This document shows positions 1 through 5,993 of a stretch of 7,135 nucleotides of DNA, in pieces. This DNA is from Crocinitomicaceae bacterium (lineage in GTDB: Bacteria; Bacteroidota; Bacteroidia; Flavobacteriales_D; Crocinitomicaceae). The stretch lies in the NCBI GenBank assembly GCA_024643585.1, contig JAHEMP010000118.1, positions 1 to 7,135 of the forward strand. Direction: 5' to 3'. The position numbers and the translations under genes were made by a program. The notes beneath the pieces are model-generated. The model was given only the letters and a program-made list of their open reading frames with translations. It did not search any database and was not told the DNA's origin. Each line of letters begins with the position of its first letter. The stretch's first letter is position 1.

Positions 1-687
1 AGACAAATCTTTTTGAGAAAACTCAAGCGTATTTTCCCAATCGCAGGTGTCGGTATATTCACTTTGGCCATAAACGCTAATATATTTGTTTGCCAAAATA
101 TCGTATAGTGTGGGTTTATGCTTTGTGTCCTCACTGTTAAAAATTTGGTTACTTGCAATTGCCATTAATAATTTATCACCTTTCAAGTATTCAGTATGAT
201 ACGATTGTAAAATCGGTGTCGGATTAAAATTTTTCAGTTTGACACTTTCCCCATTTATAGTCCAAAGTAAACTTTCATCATCGAATTGAAAAGCATTGGT
301 ATATTGTAAACTCTCAAACCAAATACTTAAGTCGAATGCGGCAATATTTTTAATTGGGCCTTTGAGCGAATTAAAAATTTCATGCTGTTTAAAAAACAAT
401 TTTTGCAATTCCGTTGATTCCATTCCTGAAAATCGGGTTGATTGAATGATCCTAGTGATTACTTCATGATAATTGCATATGTTATTTTCCTCTAAGGCCT
501 GTTTTTGTAAAACCAGCAATTGAACTATGGCTTGATTAGGAAGTCCATCCTTAATCAATTTATCTATCGCACTAAAGTCGGCTTTCGTAAAAACTATTTT
601 TTTATCAATTTCAGGAAATGACTGTGCTTTTCCTAAAAAACTAACAATGAAAACACAAAAGATTAGTATAAAATTACGAATTGCCAT
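1..687 (-). CDS. Large exported protein, N-terminal part only; alpha-2-macroglobulin (MG2)-like, Bacteroidota type
   Basis: Reading leftwards from an ATG at 687, the frame stays open for 229 codons to the window edge, so the C-terminal part is missing. Residues 1-22 form a signal peptide (MAIR, then a hydrophobic FILIFCVFIVSFLG core, then KAQ before S23), so the product is exported. After it comes a helical region without membrane segments. Around residues 191-202 is KPTLYDILANKY, which resembles the 'PTLYDfLAhrAL' block I associate with the N-terminal region of the very large Bacteroidota alpha-2-macroglobulin/MG2 proteins (often well over 1,500 residues). These are envelope proteins thought to trap or respond to proteases. 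The thioester and MG domains would lie outside the window, so the family call rests on one motif, the signal peptide and general character. The start overlaps the upstream small membrane gene by 14 nt, which suggests coupled translation. Confidence 0.6.
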   Translation of the reverse strand, partial: MAIRNFILIFCVFIVSFLGKAQSFPEIDKKIVFTKADFSAIDKLIKDGLPNQAIVQLLVLQKQALEENNICNYHEVITRIIQSTRFSGMESTELQKLFFKQHEIFNSLKGPIKNIAAFDLSIWFESLQYTNAFQFDDESLLWTINGESVKLKNFNPTPILQSYHTEYLKGDKLLMAIASNQIFNSEDTKHKPTLYDILANKYISVYGQSEYTDTCDWENTLEFSQKDLS

Positions 688-994
688 TTTGTTGTTTTTT
701 TGACTTCCCCAGCTGTACACGATAAGAGACCAACGCAGGAATTGCGAACAAGAAAAGAAATGCCATCAAATAACCGACTGGCAATAGATAAAATGATTTT
801 ACGCCAACCATATCCGACTCATCATACCCCAAACCAATAAAATAGGATAAACTTAACGGAGCCTTTATAACCCTTTCTTGGATTCCTGATTGATAAATTA
901 TTTCCCCGTCAAAAAGATTTATCGGGAAGATAAATAACAAAAGGGAGATTACAATAAATGTAATTAGAAAGACTGGGACATATTTTTTTAGCAT
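674..994 (-). CDS. Small two-helix membrane protein of unknown function (106 aa)
   Basis: I do not recognise a named family. The 106-residue product has a short basic N-terminus (MLKKY), a hydrophobic helix at about residues 5-28, an extracytoplasmic loop of about 40 residues, a second helix at about 68-91, and a basic polar tail (KSKKQQNGNS). The positive-inside rule places both ends in the cytoplasm and the loop in the periplasm. The loop contains a distinctive segment, FIGLGYDESDMVGVKSFYL (residues 52-70), which looks like the likely conserved functional part. The ATG at 994 has an AT-rich leader with no Shine-Dalgarno, as is usual in Bacteroidota. Its 3' end overlaps the start of the exported A2M-like gene by 14 nt, so the two are probably co-transcribed and may act together in the envelope. 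That link is inference only. Confidence 0.75.
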   Translation of the reverse strand: MLKKYVPVFLITFIVISLLLFIFPINLFDGEIIYQSGIQERVIKAPLSLSYFIGLGYDESDMVGVKSFYLLPVGYLMAFLFLFAIPALVSYRVQLGKSKKQQNGNS

Positions 995-1004
995 AAGTAC
1001 TTAA

Positions 1005-1026
1005 TTTTCTATCCGAAGATAGGAAA
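1005..1026 (-). other. Hairpin with UUCG loop in the leader of the 106-aa membrane gene
   Basis: On the minus strand the sequence CTATC-TTCG-GATAG (1009-1022) forms a 5-bp stem closed by C-UUCG-G, a well-known very stable RNA tetraloop. After one A/C mismatch three further A/T pairs extend the stem to 1005-1026; read on the plus strand that mismatch is a U.G wobble. It lies 11 nt upstream of the ATG at 994. Neither side is followed by a T-run, so it does not look like an intrinsic terminator. It could be a leader structure of the minus-strand mRNA or chance. Confidence 0.35.
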
Positions 1027-1104
1027 ACAATTTCGACCATTATTTCAATTTCACCATTTTAAAATATTCTAATCGATTTATACTTGACAATTGGTCGCGT
1101 TAAA

Positions 1105-1119
1105 TTCACTTCTTGTGAA
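1105..1119. promoter_or_regulatory. Dyad TTCAC-N5-GTGAA, possible upstream activator site
   Basis: A perfect 5-bp inverted repeat with a 5-nt spacer, centred near 1112. Its centre lies about 84 nt upstream of the -12 half of the sigma-54-like promoter at 1182-1197, a usual distance for sites bound by sigma-54 activators. Repeats this short occur by chance, so the regulatory role is inference. Confidence 0.2.
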
Positions 1120-1181
1120 AGTTAACTATAATTTAAGAAAAAATAGCTGTTAAACAGTTGTTTATCAATTGCTTGAATTTT

Positions 1182-1197
1182 TGGCACAGCATTTGAA
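1182..1197 (+). promoter_or_regulatory. Sigma-54 (RpoN)-like -24/-12 promoter of the TonB-type gene
   Basis: TGGCAC at 1182-1187, five bases, then TTGAA at 1193-1197. The GG (1183-1184) and the G of the -12 element (1195) have the exact sigma-54 spacing (GG-N10-G). The one important deviation is that the usual -12 GC reads GA. The predicted transcript start would be near 1208, giving a leader of about 24 nt before the ATG at 1232. That fits the gene and argues against the more upstream TTG start at 1169. No better primary-sigma promoter (TTG plus TAnnTTTG) is visible at a suitable distance. Expression would then depend on an activator ATPase not in this window. Confidence 0.45.
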
Positions 1198-1231
1198 ATT
1201 AACACTTTATAACAATCTAAAATATAATATT

Positions 1232-1954
1232 ATGATCGCGAAAAAAAATTCTAGGTACGACCTGGAGAGCAAAAGAAGTGCCTTTTTTCAACTGGGACTT
1301 TTCGCAGTAGGTTCAATTACCTTAGCTGCATTTTCTTACTCTGACCCTATGATGAGGGCAGATGAAGGCAATCAAGTTGCCAGAGAAATAATTCCTATTG
1401 TATGGGATCAAACACAACCTATCGAGGAAAAACAAGACGATGTTTTGGAGACTCCCCTAGAAAGAACTGAGAATCAATCTACTGTAGATGCCTCAGGTCT
1501 TTTGGATGAAAGGAGTCGTTCAACCAGCAACTCAAATACAAATCCACAAACAGGAATCACAGTTGATCTTTTTGGATTAGTCAAAGGTCCAAAACTTACC
1601 ATCGGTAATAATCAACTCGTGAAAATTGACTTGGATGAAATCGAGGAGATTGTGGATAAAGAAGCACAATATGTCGGGGGTTATGCTGAACTGCAAAAAT
1701 TTATTGGCACTCGTATTTCTTATCCTGAAGAAGCCATCCGACTTGGCGAAGAAGGTATAGTATACATGTCTTTTGTGGTCGAGAAAGATGGCAGTGTTTC
1801 TAACGTAGCAGTTGAAAGGGGAGTTAGTAACTCTTTGGATCGCGAAGCAAAACGCATCATTACAGCTTTTCCAGAGTGGATACCGGGAGAAATAAGAATG
1901 CAGCGTGTTCGCACCCGTGTTCGAATACCTATCAATTTTGTGTTGAGCAAGTAG
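1232..1954 (+). CDS. TonB C-terminal-domain protein (energy-transducer type), 240 aa
   Basis: The product is anchored in the inner membrane by one helix at about residues 17-36, after a charged N-terminus (KKNSRYDLESKR). A polar, acidic, Asn/Ser-rich linker (about 40-145) spans part of the periplasm. The TonB C-terminal domain occupies about 148-240: GGYAELQKFI, then YPEEAIRLGEEGIVYMSFVVEKDGS in two pieces, then W217-P219 and a final PINFVL strand. Such proteins pass proton-motive force from ExbB/ExbD to outer-membrane receptors. Here no exbB, exbD or receptor gene is adjacent and the linker lacks the Pro-Glu/Pro-Lys repeats of classical TonB, so it could be a specialised or non-transport homologue. 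The ATG at 1232 is preferred over an in-frame TTG at 1169 because a promoter-like element lies between them and the lineage's homologues start with such a charged segment. The gene ends in a bidirectional terminator. Confidence 0.85.
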   Translation: MIAKKNSRYDLESKRSAFFQLGLFAVGSITLAAFSYSDPMMRADEGNQVAREIIPIVWDQTQPIEEKQDDVLETPLERTENQSTVDASGLLDERSRSTSNSNTNPQTGITVDLFGLVKGPKLTIGNNQLVKIDLDEIEEIVDKEAQYVGGYAELQKFIGTRISYPEEAIRLGEEGIVYMSFVVEKDGSVSNVAVERGVSNSLDREAKRIITAFPEWIPGEIRMQRVRTRVRIPINFVLSK

Positions 1955-1973
1955 ATCGTTTTCTAGCCAAAAA

Positions 1974-2009
1974 AAAAGTCGCCCTTCCAGAAATGGAGAG
2001 GCGACTTTT
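1974..2009. terminator. Bidirectional intrinsic terminator between the TonB-type gene and fumC
   Basis: A 16-position stem (AAAAGTCGCC at 1974-1983 against GGCGACTTTT at 2000-2009, with an inner CCA/TGG part) closes a GAAA loop (1990-1993). Only one C/A mismatch and one G.U pair interrupt it. A T-rich tail follows on the plus strand. The A-run at 1969-1977 supplies a U-tract for minus-strand transcripts. It lies between two convergent genes and can serve both. Confidence 0.92.
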
Positions 2010-2038
2010 CTTTGATTTATAATGTCTCGAAGGACAAA

Positions 2039-3436
2039 TTAATTCAAGGAACCAATCATTTTTGAAGGATCAACAATTGAATCGTATTCTTCTGAAGTTA
2101 CATGACCTAAACCTACGGCTGCTTCTTTTAAAGTTGTTCCATTTTTATGAGCATATTTTGCTATTTCAGCCGCTTTATAGTAACCAATTTTTGTATTCAA
2201 AGCAGTAACCAACATCAAAGAATTGTTCAAATGTTTTTCGATATTTGGCAAGTTGGCTTCAATCCCAGAGGCACATTTCTCAGTGAATGAAACACAAGCG
2301 TCTCCAATCAAACGAGCCGATTGCAAAACATTTGCTGCTATTACCGGTTTAAAGACATTCAATTCAAAGTGACCATTGGAGCCAGCGATTGAAACTGTTA
2401 CATCGTTACCCATTACTTGAGCACAAACCATCGTCAATGCTTCTGGTTGCGTAGGATTCACTTTTCCTGGCATGATTGACGATCCTGGTTCATTGTCTGG
2501 TATAATTATCTCACCAATTCCACATCTTGGACCGGACGAAAGGATTCGAACGTCATTTCCTATTTTCATTAGGGAAACAGCGGCTCTTTTCAATGCACCT
2601 GATAATTCAACCATGGCGTCGTGCGCTGCCAAAGCTTCAAATTTATTTTTTGCTGTTTTAAATGGTAAACCTGTAAACTCAGCTATTTTCTTAGCAACTA
2701 ATACGTCATACCCTTTTGGTGTATTCAAACCAGTCCCAACGGCAGTTCCGCCTAGTGCCAACTCACTAACTACCTCTAAAGAATTGTTAATTGCTCTAGT
2801 CGAATAATCTAATTGAGCCACGTATGCGCTAAACTCCTGACCCAAAGTCAATGGCGTAGCATCCATCATGTGCGTGCGGCCCGTTTTCACGATATCCTTG
2901 AATTCATCTACTTTGGCTTGAAGCGTATCACGCAAAACTTTTATTCCAGGTAAAGTTACGTCAACAGCCATTTTATATGCAGCAATGTGCATCGCAGTTG
3001 GATAAGTGTCGTTGGAAGACTGTGATTTGTTTACATCGTCATTTGGATTCAGTACTTTTTGCTCGTCATTCAAATTCCCACCGTTCAAGACGTGAGCTCT
3101 ATTGGCTACAACTTCATTGCAATTCATATTGGATTGCGTACCTGAACCCGTTTGCCAAATAACCAAAGGAAACTCATCGTTGTGCTGACCTGTTAATATT
3201 TCGTCACAAACTTTTGAGATTAGATCTCTTTTTTCTGCGGAAAGAACGCCTAGCTCACAATTTGCGTGTGCAGCTGCCTTTTTCAAATACGCAAATGCAT
3301 GCACTATTTCTATTGGCATGGAACCCTCAGGACCAATTTTAAAGTTGTTTCTTGAACGTTCTGTTTGGGCACCCCAATATCGATTAGCTGGCACTTTTAC
3401 CTCACCCATCGTATCTTTTTCGATTCTGAATTCCAT
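2039..3436 (-). CDS. fumC: Class II fumarate hydratase (fumarase C)
   Basis: Catalyses reversible hydration of fumarate to L-malate in the TCA cycle; a cytosolic, iron-free homotetramer of the fumarase/aspartase superfamily. The 465-residue length matches the family (about 460-467). Visible motifs: TGSGTQSNMN (residues 96-105) in the substrate site, SSNDTYPTAMH (140-150), GRTHMMDATPLTLGQEF (186-202) containing the active-site His189, and the superfamily signature GSSIMPGKVNP (318-328) with the mobile-loop serines and Lys325. GLNTPKGYD and KIGNDVRILSSGPRCG also match class II fumarase rather than argininosuccinate lyase or aspartase. The start is set at the ATG at 3436 (MEFRIEKDTMGEVKVP), the usual family N-terminus. 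An in-frame ATG at 3487 would add 17 residues unlike the family and run through the probable promoter region. It stands alone, convergent with the TonB-type gene and divergent from the 55-aa gene. Confidence 0.97.
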   Translation of the reverse strand: MEFRIEKDTMGEVKVPANRYWGAQTERSRNNFKIGPEGSMPIEIVHAFAYLKKAAAHANCELGVLSAEKRDLISKVCDEILTGQHNDEFPLVIWQTGSGTQSNMNCNEVVANRAHVLNGGNLNDEQKVLNPNDDVNKSQSSNDTYPTAMHIAAYKMAVDVTLPGIKVLRDTLQAKVDEFKDIVKTGRTHMMDATPLTLGQEFSAYVAQLDYSTRAINNSLEVVSELALGGTAVGTGLNTPKGYDVLVAKKIAEFTGLPFKTAKNKFEALAAHDAMVELSGALKRAAVSLMKIGNDVRILSSGPRCGIGEIIIPDNEPGSSIMPGKVNPTQPEALTMVCAQVMGNDVTVSIAGSNGHFELNVFKPVIAANVLQSARLIGDACVSFTEKCASGIEANLPNIEKHLNNSLMLVTALNTKIGYYKAAEIAKYAHKNGTTLKEAAVGLGHVTSEEYDSIVDPSKMIGSLN

Positions 3437-3442
3437 TTTGTG

Positions 3443-3471
3443 TTGTGTATGAAAAATATTTATTAATTTTA
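3443..3471 (+). promoter_or_regulatory. Bacteroidota-type promoter (TTG / TAnnTTTG-like) for the 55-aa gene
   Basis: TTG at 3443-3445 and TAATTTTA at 3464-3471, separated by 18 nt, match the -33/-7 consensus TTG - TAnnTTTG with only the final G replaced by A. The predicted start near 3478 leaves a leader of about 26 nt before the ATG at 3504. The same 67-nt gap must also contain the fumC promoter on the other strand, which I could not resolve. Confidence 0.4.
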
Positions 3472-3503
3472 CCTCGTAATAAGTCACAAAAATAATACAT
3501 CTA

Positions 3504-3671
3504 ATGAGTTTTTTAGGATTAGCAGCGTTTCTTTTTTTCGGTGGAATGGCATTTTGGATGCTTGTATTTCTAATGGGTTTTATTCTTCCTTATTGGATTA
3601 CATTAGGCGTATTTCAACAGTTACAACCGAAGAGAATTTTTGAAGATAAAGAGGAGGAAGAAGCTAAATAA
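3504..3671 (+). CDS. Membrane miniprotein of unknown function, 55 aa
   Basis: ATG at 3504, 55 codons, TAA at 3669-3671. The product begins MSFLGLAAFLFFGGM and is almost wholly hydrophobic to about residue 37: either one long helix or two short helices separated at the GG pair (13-14) or the Pro-Tyr-Trp segment (29-31). It ends in a charged tail, PKRIFEDKEEEEAK (42-55). The basic PKR just after the helix followed by the acidic end suggests a cytoplasmic C-terminus. A -33/-7-like promoter lies just upstream and a strong intrinsic terminator starts 26 nt after the stop codon, so it looks like a self-contained gene. The gene is short enough to be missed by length cut-offs. I do not recognise the family; it may be a small subunit or modulator of a membrane complex, but nothing here says which. 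Confidence 0.68.
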   Translation: MSFLGLAAFLFFGGMAFWMLVFLMGFILPYWITLGVFQQLQPKRIFEDKEEEEAK

Positions 3672-3697
3672 TTTTAGTTATTTTCTTGAAAAATAGT

Positions 3698-3736
3698 AAA
3701 TTGCCTTTCATTTTTTGTGAAAGGCAATTTTATTTT
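3698..3736 (+). terminator. Intrinsic terminator after the 55-aa gene
   Basis: A perfect 13-bp stem, AAATTGCCTTTCA (3698-3710) against TGAAAGGCAATTT (3718-3730), with a T-rich 7-nt loop (3711-3717), is followed by TATTTT. An A/T-rich flank on the other side could allow minus-strand use too, but no minus-strand gene ends here. Confidence 0.9.
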
Positions 3737-3746
3737 ACTACATTTA
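3715..3746 (+). promoter_or_regulatory. Possible promoter for the 130-aa membrane gene, overlapping the terminator
   Basis: TACATTTA (3739-3746) matches TAnnTTTG except for the last base, and a TTG (3715-3717) lies 21 nt upstream, inside the terminator loop. The predicted start near 3753 would give a leader of about 20 nt before the ATG at 3773. The spacing is slightly long, so this is tentative. Confidence 0.3.
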
Positions 3747-3772
3747 CGCCACACTTATTTTAACCTAGGCCT

Positions 3773-4165
3773 ATGAAAAAGCCTGTTTCTTTTATTATTG
3801 CTGCGTATTGCTTCTTAATTGGAATGTCTTTTGGGATTGTTCGTGACCTACTATTCAACGCAACTCAAGCTGAAAAACCAGAATTTATCTACTGGAATCC
3901 ATACGTTTTTGCATTAATTTTAATTTTTACAGGAATTGCTTTCTATTTTATTTCTAAGGGATTAAATTGGGTTCGAATTGTTGCTTTGGTTCTCTACTCC
4001 ACAACTATTATTTCCTTTTTCTTTAAGTTAGATTTACTAATGCAAGAATTGAAATTCTCCGTTTTATCTGGAATACTAATTATTTTCTCGCTCATCCTTA
4101 GGGGAACGTCTGTTTATTTCATGTTCAATAAACACTCCAATCAGTTTATTAAATCCAAAAATTAA
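3773..4165 (+). CDS. Four-helix integral membrane protein of unknown function, 130 aa
   Basis: The 130-residue product starts MKKPVSF and has four hydrophobic segments at about residues 5-24, 42-62, 66-86 and 94-117, then a polar basic tail (NKHSNQFIKSKN). After helix 1 a polar stretch (about 25-40, RDLLFNATQAEKPEFIYW) forms an extramembrane loop; the other loops are short. The layout resembles many small uncharacterised inner-membrane proteins with no catalytic motif. I see no cysteines, histidine clusters or other residues suggesting metal binding or enzyme activity in the membrane. It is separated from the 55-aa gene by a terminator, so it is probably transcribed on its own. It converges on pyrF across 65 nt. 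No family can be assigned. Confidence 0.75.
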   Translation: MKKPVSFIIAAYCFLIGMSFGIVRDLLFNATQAEKPEFIYWNPYVFALILIFTGIAFYFISKGLNWVRIVALVLYSTTIISFFFKLDLLMQELKFSVLSGILIIFSLILRGTSVYFMFNKHSNQFIKSKN

Positions 4166-4197
4166 GATTTTATCCAACTTTTGGGGATCTCAATAAT

Positions 4198-4220
4198 TAA
4201 CTACAATATTTTGTCAGTTA
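4198..4220. terminator. Weak AT-rich hairpin between convergent genes, possible terminator
   Basis: TAACTACAA (4198-4206) pairs with TTGT-C-AGTTA (4211-4220) around a TATT loop, with one bulged C. It sits in the 65-nt gap between the 130-aa gene and the end of pyrF, where termination is expected from both sides. The stem is AU-rich and no clear T-tract follows on either strand, so the role is doubtful. Confidence 0.25.
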
Positions 4221-4230
4221 GGGATTCAAA

Positions 4231-5052
4231 CTATACAAATGATTTCTCGAGCAATAATTTTTCCATGCTCATTTGTAATTTCTTCGCCTCTTCTCTAGCC
4301 TTTTCAGCGAAATCTAAACCGTTCGAAGCGTAGAGAATACCTCGAGAAGAATTGACCAACAATCCGCAATCCTCATTCCAGCCATATTTCACCACATCTT
4401 CCAATGATCCTCCTTGTGCCCCAACTCCTGGAACCAAAAAGAAATGATTCGGTACAATTTTCCTTACCTCTCCAATTCCTTCCGCTCTAGTAGCTCCAAC
4501 CACGTACATTAAGTTTTCTGGTGTCCCCCAATTAGACGACTTCTTTAAAACCTTTTCAAATAATCTTTCGCCGTTACTATCTTCGGTCATTTGAAAATCC
4601 AAAGCCCCTTTGTTTGAGGTCAGCGCCAGCAATATCACCCATTTATCTTTGTGTGTCATGAAAGGCGTTACACTATCTTCGCCCATGTACGGCGCGACAG
4701 TTACAGAGTCAAATTCATATTGATCAAAAAACGTTTTGGCGTAATACAAGGATGTATTGCCTATATCTCCGCGTTTTGCATCGGCAATTGTAAAAATGTC
4801 TTTTGGGATATAATTAATTGTTTTTTGCAGCGATTCCCATCCTTTTACACCATAACATTCGTAAAATGCTATGTTCGGTTTATAGGCTACGCAAAAGTCT
4901 TTCGTCGCATCAATTATAGCTTTGTTAAATTCGAAAATGGGATCCTCAAGTTGCAAAAAATGGGACGGGATTTTCTCTAAATCCGTATCCAAACCTATGC
5001 ACAAAAAAGACTTTTTTTCTTTGATTTGTTGAATCAACTCAGCTCTATTCAT
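4231..5052 (-). CDS. pyrF: Orotidine 5'-phosphate decarboxylase, type 2
   Basis: Converts OMP to UMP and CO2, the last step of de novo pyrimidine synthesis; a cytosolic TIM-barrel enzyme with no cofactor. The 273-residue length fits the longer type 2 ('mycobacterial') subfamily rather than the ~230-residue E. coli type. Motifs: GLDTD (residues 20-24), AYKPN (56-60, substrate-binding Lys58), the catalytic DAKRGDIGNT (91-100; the Asp-Lys-Asp set D91, K93, D96), TSNKGA (145-150), VGAT (185-188), the phosphate-binding region VPGVGAQGG (207-215) and NSSRGI (234-239). All key residues are present. Its ATG overlaps the ppx stop codon as ATGA, so its translation is probably coupled to that gene. No other pyrimidine gene is nearby. 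Confidence 0.96.
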   Translation of the reverse strand: MNRAELIQQIKEKKSFLCIGLDTDLEKIPSHFLQLEDPIFEFNKAIIDATKDFCVAYKPNIAFYECYGVKGWESLQKTINYIPKDIFTIADAKRGDIGNTSLYYAKTFFDQYEFDSVTVAPYMGEDSVTPFMTHKDKWVILLALTSNKGALDFQMTEDSNGERLFEKVLKKSSNWGTPENLMYVVGATRAEGIGEVRKIVPNHFFLVPGVGAQGGSLEDVVKYGWNEDCGLLVNSSRGILYASNGLDFAEKAREEAKKLQMSMEKLLLEKSFV

Positions 5053-5936
5053 ATTTTTCTTTTTCTATTCTTTTTGTCCAATGCATAGATAATACCATCG
5101 GAGAGACCTATTTTAGGTACAAGCATCTGACGACATTTTAAATCGCGCAAAATTCTTGCGAAAATGTCCATCGCTGGAACTAGAACGTCCGCTCTATCCG
5201 GCTTCAATTGGTAACGCTCTACCCTTTGGGATAAAGTCAATGGCATTAACTCATCACGCAGGTCTTCTATTTTCTTAAGTGTAATAGGAGCATTCTGGAA
5301 TCCACCGACCAATTTATGAGCTTTGTTGATATTACCTCCAGTGCCGTAAACGATGTGGTTTGATGAAAGTTCTACATTGGTTTTTAACCATGTAGACATG
5401 TCTTGCCAGGCATTCGGATGAATTCTATCCTTTAGGATTCTTAGTGTTCCAATTTCAAATGATTTAGAAGCAACTCGTTTTCCTTTTTCAAACACACTGA
5501 CTTCTGTGCTACCACCTCCGACATCTATAACCACATAGGGTATTTCTTTGTCGATTTTGAACAAAGTAAAAGTGCCAAAAATTAATTCAGCTTCTTCATC
5601 TCCAGAAATAGTTTCAATTTCTACGCCCGTCTCTAATTCGATCATTCTACGAATTTGCTCACCATTCTTTGCCTCACGCATCGCTGATGTGGCACAAGCA
5701 CGTAATTCTTTCACTTCAAATATCTCCGATATTAAGCGGAAAGCTTGAATTGTCTTTACAAATTCAACAGACTTTTTTTTTGAAATAGTACCCGAACCAA
5801 AAACTTCTTCTCCAAGTCGCAATGGTATTCTGGTATATGAAACTTTTTTGATAAAAGTGACTCCTTCCTCTTTTGTCAATTCACCAACTAACAATCTAGC
5901 GGCATTCGTTCCAATATCAATAGCTGCGTATCTCAA
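5049..5936 (-). CDS. ppx: Ppx/GppA-family phosphatase (exopolyphosphatase type), TTG start
   Basis: A member of the ASKHA-fold family that removes terminal phosphate from polyphosphate (Ppx) or from pppGpp (GppA). At 295 residues it is the short, two-domain form lacking the C-terminal HD-like domain of E. coli Ppx. Motifs: phosphate-binding AAIDIGTNAARLLV (4-17), CATSAMREAKN (81-91), SGDEEAELIFG (111-121) with the presumed catalytic Glu pair E114-E115, the second phosphate loop VIDVGGGSTEV (136-146) and GTGGNINKAHKL (198-209). Substrate choice between polyphosphate and pppGpp cannot be decided from sequence. The start is TTG at 5936; MRYAAIDIG is the expected family N-terminus and no in-frame ATG lies upstream in the 57-nt gap after der. 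It overlaps pyrF by 4 nt and is probably in one operon with der and pyrF. Confidence 0.93.
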   Translation of the reverse strand: MRYAAIDIGTNAARLLVGELTKEEGVTFIKKVSYTRIPLRLGEEVFGSGTISKKKSVEFVKTIQAFRLISEIFEVKELRACATSAMREAKNGEQIRRMIELETGVEIETISGDEEAELIFGTFTLFKIDKEIPYVVIDVGGGSTEVSVFEKGKRVASKSFEIGTLRILKDRIHPNAWQDMSTWLKTNVELSSNHIVYGTGGNINKAHKLVGGFQNAPITLKKIEDLRDELMPLTLSQRVERYQLKPDRADVLVPAMDIFARILRDLKCRQMLVPKIGLSDGIIYALDKKNRKRKI

Positions 5937-5993
5937 ATTCTTGCGTGTAGAGTTTACTTTTCTCTTTAAAATTAATAAATGTCGGCGATTCGC

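Larger units (their letters stand above)
995..1231. promoter_or_regulatory. Divergent intergenic region between the 106-aa membrane gene and the TonB-type gene
   Basis: This 237-nt AT-rich region separates two divergently transcribed genes. Supportable contents are the UUCG hairpin near the left end, a dyad TTCAC-N5-GTGAA (1105-1119), a small palindrome CTGTT-A-AACAG (1147-1157) and a sigma-54-like -24/-12 element (1182-1197). I found no convincing TTG / TAnnTTTG primary promoter for the minus-strand gene and no RNA gene. Confidence 0.6.

Noticed and set aside
1147..1157. Palindrome CTGTT-A-AACAG as an operator.
   Set aside because: It is a short AT-rich palindrome with no second copy in the window; it is mentioned with the intergenic region but not called as a site.
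1169..1231. An N-terminal extension of the TonB-type gene from a TTG at 1169 (21 extra residues).
   Set aside because: The extension covers the sigma-54-like element and AT-rich leader, and the ATG at 1232 gives a normal charged N-terminus before the membrane helix.
1720..1950. A 76-residue minus-strand frame opposite the TonB domain.
   Set aside because: It is an antisense shadow of the conserved C-terminal domain, with Ser/Arg-rich composition and no upstream signals.
2472..2807. Plus-strand open frames opposite fumC (also at 2977-3162).
   Set aside because: They are antisense shadows of a well-supported conserved enzyme, with no domain or membrane pattern of their own.
3437..3487. A 17-residue N-terminal extension of fumC from an ATG at 3487.
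   Set aside because: Class II fumarases begin at about the MEFRIEKDTMGEV position; the extra residues fit no family pattern and cover the divergent promoter gap.
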